DNA of 64,000 nt from JAXLWB01 sp046328715 (GTDB lineage: Bacteria; Chloroflexota; Anaerolineae; Caldilineales; Caldilineaceae). Made by a program: the position numbers and the translations under genes. The stretch covers positions 124,001-188,000 of the forward strand of contig JAXLWB010000011.1 of the NCBI GenBank assembly GCA_046328715.1, read 5' to 3'. Of the stretch, positions 52,614-60,142 are shown one piece after another. Under the pieces are notes generated by a model. That model was not told where the DNA came from. It ran no database searches and saw only the letters and a program-made list of their open reading frames with translations. Numbering within the stretch: position 1 is the stretch's first letter; the number at the start of each line of letters is the position of its first letter.

Positions 52614-53204
52614 ATGAGCCAAAGAACGGCACTCTTTCTATCAGCACTGATTACAGGCTTTATCCTAGTGACGGTATCCATCGTCAGCCAAGGTGTCAAC
52701 GCCCTGGCTGCACTGAACGACACGTCTGCGACAGCAGATGCGGCGCTCATAAACAACACCAATGTCCGGGTTCAGCCGCTGCCTACCCCCATTTACCAAC
52801 TCGGCAGTGACGAGGCGGCCCAGATTGCGCAAAAGCTGGCCCCGACTGCGAAATTGCAGGGTACGCCAGAGTTGGTGAATTTTCAAGGTACAGTTGCCTA
52901 CGAAGTAGTGCTGGATCAAGGCAAAGTATATGTCGATGCCAATAACGGCAAAGTGCTCAGCAATGGCCTTGCGGTTGCAACCGTCGGTCCAGTCGATATG
53001 GACCAGGCCGTTCAGATCGCCGAGGATTACTTGCAGCAAAATGGCACTTCTGCCGAGGTAGTAGGCGTCCGCTATGGACAGGCTCGGGGCATGCAGCTTT
53101 TTGAGGTGAGCTTCGAGAACCGCGTTCAAATCTATGTCAACGCCGATACCGGCGAAGTGGCCATCGTACGTACGCCACGCCGGTTCCGGAGCGATGACCA
53201 CTAA
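52614..53204 (+). CDS. Exported protein with two PepSY domains
   Basis: This 196-residue protein has an N-terminal membrane/signal segment (about 5-28). Two PepSY-like units follow, each an alpha helix plus beta strands (about 64-118: DEAAQIAQKLAPTAK, VYVDANNGKVL; and 127-186: MDQAVQIAEDYLQQNG, IYVNADTGEVAIV). PepSY domains occur in protease inhibitors and in flavin/haem membrane reductase systems. The ATG at 52614 is chosen because AAGGAG lies seven bases before it. It heads a cluster with a small membrane protein, ApbE and a ferric-reductase-like protein, suggesting a redox role. Confidence 0.85.
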   Translation: MSQRTALFLSALITGFILVTVSIVSQGVNALAALNDTSATADAALINNTNVRVQPLPTPIYQLGSDEAAQIAQKLAPTAKLQGTPELVNFQGTVAYEVVLDQGKVYVDANNGKVLSNGLAVATVGPVDMDQAVQIAEDYLQQNGTSAEVVGVRYGQARGMQLFEVSFENRVQIYVNADTGEVAIVRTPRRFRSDDH

Positions 53205-53263
53205 TACAGGTACTTATACAGGACTTATGAAGCATAAGCCCTATTCTTTTCAGAGGAATTATT

Positions 53264-53656
53264 ATGTCTACCACAACTTCTAACCCAAGTGACTCTCTCT
53301 CCGCACGAGCGCCACGACGCACGCCAGTTGGATCGGCAAATGTGGAAAATGGTGCAGCTACCACACGCCTCCAAGCATCTTCACGCCCTGCTGTTGCCCG
53401 TGGCAAGCGTAAAGAGAACAACCTGATGACCAAAGGCCTGATTGCGCTGGCTTCAATCGTTGTCACTCTGGGTGGTTGGGGCTTCTTCGCTACGCATGAT
53501 ATCAGCACTAGCCAAGCAGCCAGCAGCGCCGTAGCAGTCACGAGTGACTCGCAACAGACGCAATCAGTCGACTCGCTGCGCACGGTGAACGGTACACAGA
53601 CGCAACAACGTCAGTCACGGCCGCTTTTCATCACACGCACTCGCTCGTCACGCTAG
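53264..53656 (+). CDS. Small single-pass membrane protein, unrecognised
   Basis: This 130-residue protein has a Ser/Thr/Arg-rich cytosolic N-terminus (about 1-50), a basic KRKENN segment, one membrane helix (about 57-77, GLIALASIVVTLGGWGFFAT), and a low-complexity Ser/Gln/Arg-rich outside tail. GAGGAATT precedes the ATG. It lies 59 bases after the PepSY gene and 100 bases before apbE. No canonical ApbE flavinylation motif (D-x-S/T-G-A-S/T) is present. It may be an accessory or tether of the redox cluster. Confidence 0.7.
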   Translation: MSTTTSNPSDSLSARAPRRTPVGSANVENGAATTRLQASSRPAVARGKRKENNLMTKGLIALASIVVTLGGWGFFATHDISTSQAASSAVAVTSDSQQTQSVDSLRTVNGTQTQQRQSRPLFITRTRSSR

Positions 53657-53657
53657 T

Positions 53658-53750
53658 GGTTCAGTAAAACAGTAGGACAGTAAGTCAGTACATGGGTCGA
53701 ATGATATTGACACTGTCTCACTGTCTTACTGTCCTACTGATTCAGGATGC
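53658..53750. repeat. CAGTAGGACAGTAAG inverted repeat
   Basis: The left half CAGTAAAACAGTAGGACAGT and the right half CTGTCTTACTGTCCTACTG are complementary, forming a long hairpin between the small membrane protein and apbE. Same family as 6315-6390 and 14775-14865. Confidence 0.7.
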
Positions 53751-53756
53751 TATCGT

Positions 53757-54686
53757 ATGGCACAGATAGAGTTTCGAGCGATGAATTGCCAGATGTTAGC
53801 GGTCGTTGATGCCCCAGACGGTGACGCACTGCTTGTCCAAGTTCCACAATGGTTTGAACAATGGGAACAGAGCTTCAGCCGCTTTCGGCCAATCAGTGAA
53901 CTAAGTCAGCTCAATCGGCAGAGTGGCAGGTGGGTACATGTCAGCCCTGAACTTTTTGCCCTGATCGAGGCTGCACGTTGGGCGTCTGCCTTTAGCGAAG
54001 GATTGGTCTCACCCCTGATTCTCAACGCCTTGGAGCAATCCGGTTACGACCGCAGTTTTGAGCAGATCGACAGCAACATAGGACAAAATAAGGGGCAAGC
54101 ACAGAACCAGACACTACTCACCGACTGGCGTACGGTCAAAGTAGATGCTATCCATCACAAGATCTGTCTGCCATCAGGTGCCCGACTTGATTTCGGTGGC
54201 ATTGCCAAAGGCTGGTGCGCCGAACAGGCAGCACAGCGGTTGAGCCAACTCGGCCCTGCCCTGGTTGATGCTGGTGGCGATATGGCGATGGCTGGTCAAC
54301 GTTCCGAACCTTGGCCAATTGCAATCGCCAGCCCCTTAGTACCGGACGAAGAGCTTGATTTATTGCTGATAGACGAGGGTGGTGTGGCAACGTCGGGACG
54401 GGACTATCGTCGTTGGCGGCACAATGGAGTTTGGCAACATCACATCCTCGATCCACGCAGTGGTCAGCCCGCCCAAACGGATGTGCTCAGCGCCACCGTC
54501 GTGGCCCCAAAAATGTTATCAGCCGAATGTGCTGCAAAGGTCGTGATGATTCTGGGCAGTCGAGCGGGAATGCAATGGATCGAAATGCAGCTTGACTTAG
54601 CTGCACTCGTGGTTCTGGAAAATGGCGAAATACTGCGCAGTCAACGGATGAATGAATATCTTTGGCAAGAGGCAACCCCACCCTAG
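53757..54686 (+). CDS. apbE: FAD:protein FMN transferase (ApbE)
   Basis: This 309-residue protein carries ApbE marks: an early FxxWEQSFSRFRPISELSQLN, RLDFGGIAKGWCAEQAAQRL, ALVDAGGDMAMAG, the Mg-binding HHILDPRSGQP, and DVLSATVVAPKMLSAECAAK. ApbE attaches FMN through phosphodiester to a Ser/Thr of extracytoplasmic electron-transfer proteins. No signal peptide or lipobox is visible, so the enzyme may act inside or use another anchor. The neighbouring PepSY and ferric-reductase-like genes suggest a membrane electron-transfer role, although the flavinylated substrate is not obvious in the window. Confidence 0.92.
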   Translation: MAQIEFRAMNCQMLAVVDAPDGDALLVQVPQWFEQWEQSFSRFRPISELSQLNRQSGRWVHVSPELFALIEAARWASAFSEGLVSPLILNALEQSGYDRSFEQIDSNIGQNKGQAQNQTLLTDWRTVKVDAIHHKICLPSGARLDFGGIAKGWCAEQAAQRLSQLGPALVDAGGDMAMAGQRSEPWPIAIASPLVPDEELDLLLIDEGGVATSGRDYRRWRHNGVWQHHILDPRSGQPAQTDVLSATVVAPKMLSAECAAKVVMILGSRAGMQWIEMQLDLAALVVLENGEILRSQRMNEYLWQEATPP

Positions 54687-54870
54687 CCCTCCCGTTCGGC
54701 TGAGACTTCGGCGAGCTCAGTCGAGTCGCTCACGTCGAAGCCAAACAAGCGAGGGAACCGTGACGGGAAGGATTGTGTCCTTGCTTCTATCAACAGCAGA
54801 ACAAAGCAAACTTTTCCCGTGACAGTCCCCTCCCTTACCAGGGGAGGGTTAGGGTGGGGTTGGTTTTTGC
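54672..54870. repeat. Long inverted repeat of the CCCTCCCC family with extra segment
   Basis: CCCCACCCTAGCCCTCCC (left) and GGGGAGGGTTAGGGTGGGG (right) flank a core with GGGAACCGTGACGGGAAGG and TTCCCGTGACAGTCCC. The left part contains an added GAGACTTCGGCGAGCTCAG stretch. Related to 12566-12706. Confidence 0.72.
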
Positions 54871-54877
54871 AGTTACA

Positions 54878-55645
54878 ATGGTACAGATGATGAACGACAA
54901 CTTGAGAAACAATATGCGCAACCAAGAGCTAGAAGAGTTACGCCCAGCCATCCCCTTCAGTATGGTGCTGGCTTGGCTCCTGATGATCGGTTTCGGGGTG
55001 GTTTTGTTTACCATGGCGCTGCCAAGTGCGTTTCCGCAGCTTGGCCAATCGCTGCTTGGTGACAAGCCTAAAGCCTTTTGGTTTCTCTCCCGCTCCAGCG
55101 CCTTCGCCGCCTTTGGTCTGCTCTGGTTGTCGATGGTCTTTGGCCTACTGATCACCAACAAACTCGCACGCATGTGGCCCGGCGGCCCAACAGCCTTTGA
55201 TATGCATCAATATGTCAGCCTGCTCGGTCTCGGCTTTATCGTCTTTCATGCTTTGATCTTATTAGGCGATCAATATATCAATTACTCAGTCACTCAATTA
55301 CTCGTGCCCTTTGCCAGCACTAATTATCGTCAACTCTCGGTAGCCTGGGGACAACTTGGCCTCTATGTTGCACTCCTCGTGAGTTTGAGCTTCTATGTGC
55401 GGCGAACGATCACGCAGCAGATCTGGAAGCTGCTGCACTTTCTTAGCTTTGCGCTTTACCTGTTGGCGCTGGTCCACGGCCTGTGGAGTGGAACCGACGC
55501 CTCTGCCTCGTGGGCTCAGCTCATTTACTGGTTTAGCGGCGGTAGCCTGCTCTTTCTCACCGTCTACCGCATTTTGAGCAAGTATGTCATTCATGCCAAG
55601 AAGGCAGCAAAGGCGTCCGCAACAGGTGAACTGCGACCTTTGTAG
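54878..55645 (+). CDS. Ferric-reductase-like transmembrane protein
   Basis: This 255-residue protein has about six membrane helices. Haem-ligand-like His residues lie in FDMHQYVSLLGLGFIVFHAL and in LLHFLSFALYLLALVHGLWS, the spacing pattern of ferric-reductase/YedZ-type transmembrane cytochromes. Such proteins pass electrons across the membrane, and no FAD/NAD-binding C-domain is attached. The ATG at 54878 is chosen; an upstream in-frame start would lie in a repeat. It probably works with apbE and the PepSY protein upstream. The partner flavoprotein is unknown. Confidence 0.85.
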   Translation: MVQMMNDNLRNNMRNQELEELRPAIPFSMVLAWLLMIGFGVVLFTMALPSAFPQLGQSLLGDKPKAFWFLSRSSAFAAFGLLWLSMVFGLLITNKLARMWPGGPTAFDMHQYVSLLGLGFIVFHALILLGDQYINYSVTQLLVPFASTNYRQLSVAWGQLGLYVALLVSLSFYVRRTITQQIWKLLHFLSFALYLLALVHGLWSGTDASASWAQLIYWFSGGSLLFLTVYRILSKYVIHAKKAAKASATGELRPL

Positions 55646-55649
55646 TCAA

Positions 55650-55722
55650 AAGCCAGAGGTCAGTGGTCAAACAGACAGACTTGTGACTCATGACTACTAA
55701 TGACCGACCACTGACCACTGAT
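55650..55722. repeat. GGTCAGTGGTCA inverted repeat
   Basis: CCAGAGGTCAGTGGTCAAAC and GACCGACCACTGACCACTGA are partly complementary, giving a hairpin between convergent genes. Confidence 0.6.
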
Positions 55723-55725
55723 TCC

Positions 55726-56403
55726 TCACTCCTCTGTCTCACTCTCCGTACCCAGCAGATGGCGATTTTGTACCCAGCGTACCAGCATGTAGGTTACATA
55801 GCTCCACAGCGCACCTGCCATCCACGCCGCCAGCACATCACTAGGGTAGTGAACCCCCAGATAGACGCGGCTGAGCCCAATCAACAAGCCCCAAATGGCA
55901 GCGCCTATCGCCCAACCAAAGCGCCGTTGCTGCCACAAAAAGAGTGCAATCACCCCATACATCGTGATGCCAGCAATCGAGTGACCGCTGGGAAAGCTGT
56001 AGCCGCCGACGACCACAAGCGGTGTAAAGAGGGTTGGGCGAGGGCGAACAAAGATTGATTTCAGCAGCAGATTAAGCAGCCCCGAGCCGAGAAAGCAGAT
56101 CGCCAAAATCGCGACCCATTGCGGTTGATTTTGCACCCACAGCCAGATTACAAACACGGCAAAGATCAAGAACGCCCCATTCCCGCCAGTGAAGGTGATA
56201 AAACGAACCACTTGCGTAAGCCAGGGATTGGCCAGGCGATGAATTGCCAGCGCAATCGCCTGATCCCACCAAAAGCCTTCGAGAAACCAAACGTCCTCGG
56301 CTAATTCTAGAAAGATGACGGTTGGCACGGCAACGATTAACAGCGCAACGATCTGCGCCCGGGATGGGATAAACCTGAAAAAACGATTTGTGCTACGGTT
56401 CAT
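55726..56403 (-). CDS. PAP2-family membrane phosphatase
   Basis: This 225-residue protein has about five or six membrane helices and the three PAP2 phosphatase motifs: KSIFVRPRP (motif 1), SFPSGHS (motif 2 with the catalytic His) and SRVYLGVHYPSDV (motif 3). It dephosphorylates a lipid phosphate such as undecaprenyl pyrophosphate or phosphatidic acid. Its ATG overlaps the stop of the upstream fusion gene by four bases (ATGA), so the two are translationally coupled, which is notable given that gene's different apparent role. Confidence 0.92.
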   Translation of the reverse strand: MNRSTNRFFRFIPSRAQIVALLIVAVPTVIFLELAEDVWFLEGFWWDQAIALAIHRLANPWLTQVVRFITFTGGNGAFLIFAVFVIWLWVQNQPQWVAILAICFLGSGLLNLLLKSIFVRPRPTLFTPLVVVGGYSFPSGHSIAGITMYGVIALFLWQQRRFGWAIGAAIWGLLIGLSRVYLGVHYPSDVLAAWMAGALWSYVTYMLVRWVQNRHLLGTESETEE

Positions 56404-59400
56404 AGCTGCAACGCATCCTCACCTAGTACCTTATCCAACGTCCCCACAAAATGATCGGCATCTGCCTCGTTCCAAATAATTGGCGGCTTGATCTTGAGCA
56501 CATTGTGGTAGGGGCCGTCGGTACTGACCAGGATGCCAAACTCCTTCATGCGATTGGAAACATAGGAGGCGTGGTCGCCTGCCGGTTCCACTGTTTCTCG
56601 GTCCAACACCAATTCGATGCCAATATACAATCCCAGCCCGCGCACGTCGCCGATCAGCGGATGGCGATCCATTAACTGACGGCAGTTGTCCATGATGCGG
56701 TTGCCGATACGCAGCGCATTGGCCTGCAACTCTTCCTGCTCGATTACATCCAGCACAGCCAGACCGATCTCGCAAGAGACAGGATTGCCGCCAAAGGTGT
56801 TGAAATACTCCATGCCGTTGGCAAAGGCATCGGCGATTTGGGGTGTCGTCACCACCGCTGCCAACGGATGGCCGTTGCCAAAGGGTTTGCCCATTGTCAC
56901 GATGTCGGGAATCACTCCCTGGGTTTGAAAGCCCCAAAAGTGCGAACCCGCGCGGCCAAAGCCTACCTGCACCTCGTCGGCAATGCAGACACCTCCTGCC
57001 GCCCGTATATGCTTAAACGCCTCCGCCATGTAGCCGTCGGGTAGCACGATCTGTCCACCGCAGCCGATCATCGATTCGCAGATGAAGCCGGCTGGGGAGA
57101 ATAAGGCATCTCCTTGTCTCCTTGTCTCCTTGTCTCCTTGTCTTTCTAATTCCCCAATTACTCGTTTCACATCTTCCGCATACAACCTTCCCGTCTCGTA
57201 TCCATACCCTTTGAATCTTCCCCGATACGGGTCGGGCATCTCGGCCATCCGCACCCAATGCGGCGCGCCGACACCACCAGGGCCATTGTGTTTATATGGG
57301 CTGACCTCGATCAGCGTCTGCGTGTTGCCGTGGTAGCCTGCATCGACGCAGATCATACCGAAGCGCCCGGTGTAGGTACGAGCGAGACGGATCGCCAGTT
57401 CATTGGCCTCGCTGCCCGAGCAGACAAAGAAGCAGACGCTCAGCGGTTCGGGCAAGGTGGCGCAAAGCCGTTCCGCCAGTTGGTTGAGGCTGTCGTGTAG
57501 ATAGCGCGTGTTGGTGTTGAGAATGCTCATCTGCCGCTGCCCTGCCCGCACCACATGCGGATGGCAGTGACCGACATGGCAGACATTGTTGACACCATCC
57601 AAATAGGCCCGCCCAGTATCATCGTAGAGATATTGCCCTCGGCCCCGTACAATCTTGAGTGGCTGGCCGTAGGAGATACTCAAGTTGCGCCCGATGCGCG
57701 CTTGGCGCGCATGTAGCGTTGCCTCTTTGCTCGGCGTAGGCTTAGGAAAACACTCGGCAGGGATGCGCAGGACTAAATTCGGGTCAGGGCAGAGCCCAAG
57801 CCAAATTTCCTTTTGAGTGGCACGCGCCACTCCGTTGAAATCGTAGCCCAACCCCAAATGATCGACGATGATCTGAAAATGCAGATGAGGCGTCCAGTTG
57901 CCGTTGATTGGCTGCGCTCCGATCCAGCCGATACGCTGGCCAGCCGCGACTGTCTGTCCTGCCTTCAACCCATCCAGCGATTCGAGGGCAAGATGCCCGT
58001 AGAGCGTATAGAAAGGCGTGCCATCGTCGGTGTGATGCTCCAGCATGATCACTGGACCGTAGTCGTAATCGGCAGCGTTGTTGTGAAAGCTATGAACCGT
58101 GCCCGGCAACGGTGCAAAGATCGGCTCGCCTGCGGGTATGAAGAGATCGACACCCAGATGGATCGTGCGCCGCTCGGCAGTCGGGCTGCCGTCATTTCTG
58201 AATGCTTCTCCGTTGTAGATCATCCTCGCTTCGCCATAGCCGCCAAAGCCAAACTCTGCCCCCGCCGCAGCAATCTGCTCAAAGACGCAGCATGCGGTAG
58301 ACTCACTCACCAGGTCCATTGGGTCGGGGAGAAAGCTGCTGCTTACGCTAAGGTCAATGTGAAAACCGGCCTGGGGAGGTGAAGAGATGGGGAAATGGGG
58401 CGATTGGGAGCGTAGGTAATTGGTAATCTTCTGCGTGTTCGGATGTGTATCCAGTCCACACGCCACCCGCAACATGCAACTCGCCAGCGTTGGATGAGTC
58501 TTATCTAGTTTTTCGAGAGCTTCCCACGCTGGTCGTTCGCTGATCGAGAGATACTCATCCTCTGGACGGGCGGCAGCTTGATGGGCAGAATGACAGACGC
58601 TCATACAGAGACGGGCGCAGACCAGGTCGAAGAGAGTATTGATCTCTGCTTCGGATAGTGGATAGACGCTGTGAAAACCCCTGACGACTTGGGTAATCGC
58701 CGCCAGGGGATCTTCCTTGTCGAGCAGGGCGTAAGCGGCAGCAATTGCCGGTTCGCAGACGACAAAGCTCTCAATCATGTCGCCCCAATCGAGGACGCCA
58801 CTAATTTTCGTGTAGCGGCATTTGGGGTTCTTCGGGTCACCTGGGTCTACCAACACATTGTAGTCGTTGGCATCGCCTTGAATTACGCCGCGGCGCAGGC
58901 GGATCGTCATCTGTGTCCACTGTCGCTCGAAACGCGAAAGAAAACGTTCGACTAAGGCTCGGTGTGTTTCATCCTTGATTTCATCCTTATACATGCGGAT
59001 CTCACGCGGGGCGTTGGCCACATCCCAATGAAAATCCCGTTGCACAGCCGGATGCGTAAACCCAGTCAACGCCTTGTCAAGCTCTCCCATCACCCGCCCC
59101 AAATCAAAAAGTAACGCTTCGGACTGTACTTTCACCGTCCCCAATGGCACGCCTTCTAACCAAGTTAGCAAACGGACGAAGTGGGGCTGGCCGTTGATGT
59201 CGGTTGTAGAAATTAGCTGCTTATCGAGATTGGAGATTGGAGATTGAGAGATTTCGTAATCCGTATTTCGTATTTCGTATTTCACTGCCTGCATTGCTTC
59301 ATTCTGCGCTTCCAGAAAGGCCAACGACTCGTTGGGATTGGCGATCTTGAGAACGTAGTATTTGCCATCGTCGGCGCTGAGTTTGAAATTTTGGTCACGC

Positions 59401-59504
59401 TCGCTGGGCAAGGGGCTAGCGCTGGCGTGGATGCCGTAGAGATCACGGGTAAGCGTTGCGGCTTCTTCGAGCGAAAGGCGGGGGGCAGATTGGACAAGCG
59501 ACAT
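56400..59504 (-). CDS. Fusion: aminoglycoside-phosphotransferase-like kinase, M23 peptidase fold, class III aminotransferase
   Basis: This 1034-residue protein has three parts. The N-terminal APH/ChoK-like kinase (about 1-340) has GVIQGDANDYNVLVD, with Gln where the usual HxD His sits, and DWGDMIESF. An M23 fold (about 400-560) keeps the zinc ligands (HLGVDLFIPAGEP, HLHFQI). The class III PLP aminotransferase (about 600-1034) has TMGKPFGNGHPLAA with the PLP Lys. Kinase plus class III phospholyase recalls hydroxylysine or phosphoethanolamine breakdown (AGXT2L/HYKK). The fusion itself is known in bacteria. GGAG precedes the ATG. Three repeat-derived stretches interrupt it in frame (57109-57147, 58376-58430 and 59228-59287), all at loop positions. 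Confidence 0.88.
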   Translation of the reverse strand: MSLVQSAPRLSLEEAATLTRDLYGIHASASPLPSERDQNFKLSADDGKYYVLKIANPNESLAFLEAQNEAMQAVKYEIRNTDYEISQSPISNLDKQLISTTDINGQPHFVRLLTWLEGVPLGTVKVQSEALLFDLGRVMGELDKALTGFTHPAVQRDFHWDVANAPREIRMYKDEIKDETHRALVERFLSRFERQWTQMTIRLRRGVIQGDANDYNVLVDPGDPKNPKCRYTKISGVLDWGDMIESFVVCEPAIAAAYALLDKEDPLAAITQVVRGFHSVYPLSEAEINTLFDLVCARLCMSVCHSAHQAAARPEDEYLSISERPAWEALEKLDKTHPTLASCMLRVACGLDTHPNTQKITNYLRSQSPHFPISSPPQAGFHIDLSVSSSFLPDPMDLVSESTACCVFEQIAAAGAEFGFGGYGEARMIYNGEAFRNDGSPTAERRTIHLGVDLFIPAGEPIFAPLPGTVHSFHNNAADYDYGPVIMLEHHTDDGTPFYTLYGHLALESLDGLKAGQTVAAGQRIGWIGAQPINGNWTPHLHFQIIVDHLGLGYDFNGVARATQKEIWLGLCPDPNLVLRIPAECFPKPTPSKEATLHARQARIGRNLSISYGQPLKIVRGRGQYLYDDTGRAYLDGVNNVCHVGHCHPHVVRAGQRQMSILNTNTRYLHDSLNQLAERLCATLPEPLSVCFFVCSGSEANELAIRLARTYTGRFGMICVDAGYHGNTQTLIEVSPYKHNGPGGVGAPHWVRMAEMPDPYRGRFKGYGYETGRLYAEDVKRVIGELERQGDKETRRQGDALFSPAGFICESMIGCGGQIVLPDGYMAEAFKHIRAAGGVCIADEVQVGFGRAGSHFWGFQTQGVIPDIVTMGKPFGNGHPLAAVVTTPQIADAFANGMEYFNTFGGNPVSCEIGLAVLDVIEQEELQANALRIGNRIMDNCRQLMDRHPLIGDVRGLGLYIGIELVLDRETVEPAGDHASYVSNRMKEFGILVSTDGPYHNVLKIKPPIIWNEADADHFVGTLDKVLGEDALQL
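57109..57147. repeat. CTCCTTGT tandem repeats inside the fusion gene
   Basis: Four copies of TCTCCTTG encode RQGDKETRRQGD in the aminotransferase domain, in frame, at a surface loop before the FICESMIGCGG segment. Confidence 0.75.
58376..58430. repeat. GAGATGGGGAAATGGGG-type repeat inside the fusion gene
   Basis: Degenerate tandem repeats encode TNYLRSQSPHFPISSPP in frame, near the kinase to M23 boundary. Confidence 0.55.
59228..59287. repeat. GGAGATT and ATTTCGT repeats inside the fusion gene
   Basis: GAGATTGGAGATTGGAGATT followed by TTTCGTATTTCGTATTTCG encode VKYEIRNTDYEISQSPIS in frame in the kinase domain. The unit matches repeats found between genes elsewhere in the window. Confidence 0.7.
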
Positions 59505-59555
59505 GGAAATCTCCGATAGATGAACGTTTGCAATTGATATCGGAGATTATGCCAT

Positions 59556-59578
59556 GAAGAGCGGAAGAGCGGAAGAGA
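59556..59578. repeat. GAGCGGAA tandem repeat
   Basis: Three copies of GAGCGGAA lie upstream of the fusion gene start. Confidence 0.5.
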
Positions 59579-59681
59579 AATTCCTGGAGTAATTGTGATT
59601 TCAGGGGCAATAGGCTACAATATAATCAAGTTAAGGACAGTAATCTAGCGTGGTAACAGAGAGGTTCGTAAGGAGCAAACG

Positions 59682-59976
59682 ATGTCGGTGAACCTAGCTA
59701 CTTATGAGGAGATTGTACAAACAGTACAGCGCTGGCCTGCTGCAGAAAGCCTTTCTCGCAGTTGATACCTGTTTGCAAGCCTTCGAAGTGTGTACAGTCG
59801 ATAAGACAACCCTTGCCTATGCTCGTACACTTCAAGGTTCTGATTTTGAGGATAATTTGCAAATTGCCTGTGCTGTCCATGCTCAACTGGATGCGATTGT
59901 AACACGCGATCTCACTGGCTTTAAGGCATCTTCAATTGTTGTTTATGATGCCTCTCAGATGTTGCAGCAATTGTAA
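59682..59976 (+). pseudogene. Broken antitoxin-VapC pair fused by a deletion
   Basis: An ATG at 59682 with AAGGAG six bases upstream opens a frame of 27 codons (MSVNLATYEEIVQTVQRWPA) that looks like the start of an antitoxin and stops at 59763. In the +1 frame the sequence continues as the last two thirds of a PIN-domain toxin (LAYARTLQGSDFEDNLQIAC, AIVTRDLTGF) to 59976. The N-terminal PIN Asp (DxNVLLD type) is missing. A deletion joining antitoxin 5' and toxin 3' parts explains this; no active toxin is expected. Confidence 0.7.
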
Positions 59977-60010
59977 GATACTACATATTACATCCACGTA
60001 AGCAGATACT

Positions 60011-60142
60011 CTACCTCCCCGCCAACCCCATCAGTGCGATCCCACGAATAAAATACTTTTGTGCAATAAAAAAGAGTATAATCACAGGTACAAGCGCCAC
60101 CGTTGAAACGGCCATCACCAGGTGCCATTGGTTGCCGTAGCG
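60011..60142 (-). pseudogene. Remnant of a MalG-type ABC permease C-terminus
   Basis: The minus strand reads 43 residues ending in TAG at 60011, including MAVSTVALVPVIILFF and IAQKYFIRGIALMGLAGR. This matches the C-terminal end of MalG-type permeases (compare FVGQKYFVQGIVTTGIKG at 4444-5364). It begins directly after the stop of the UroD-like gene, with no start, so a deletion has fused an upstream gene to the tail of a lost transporter. Confidence 0.8.
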
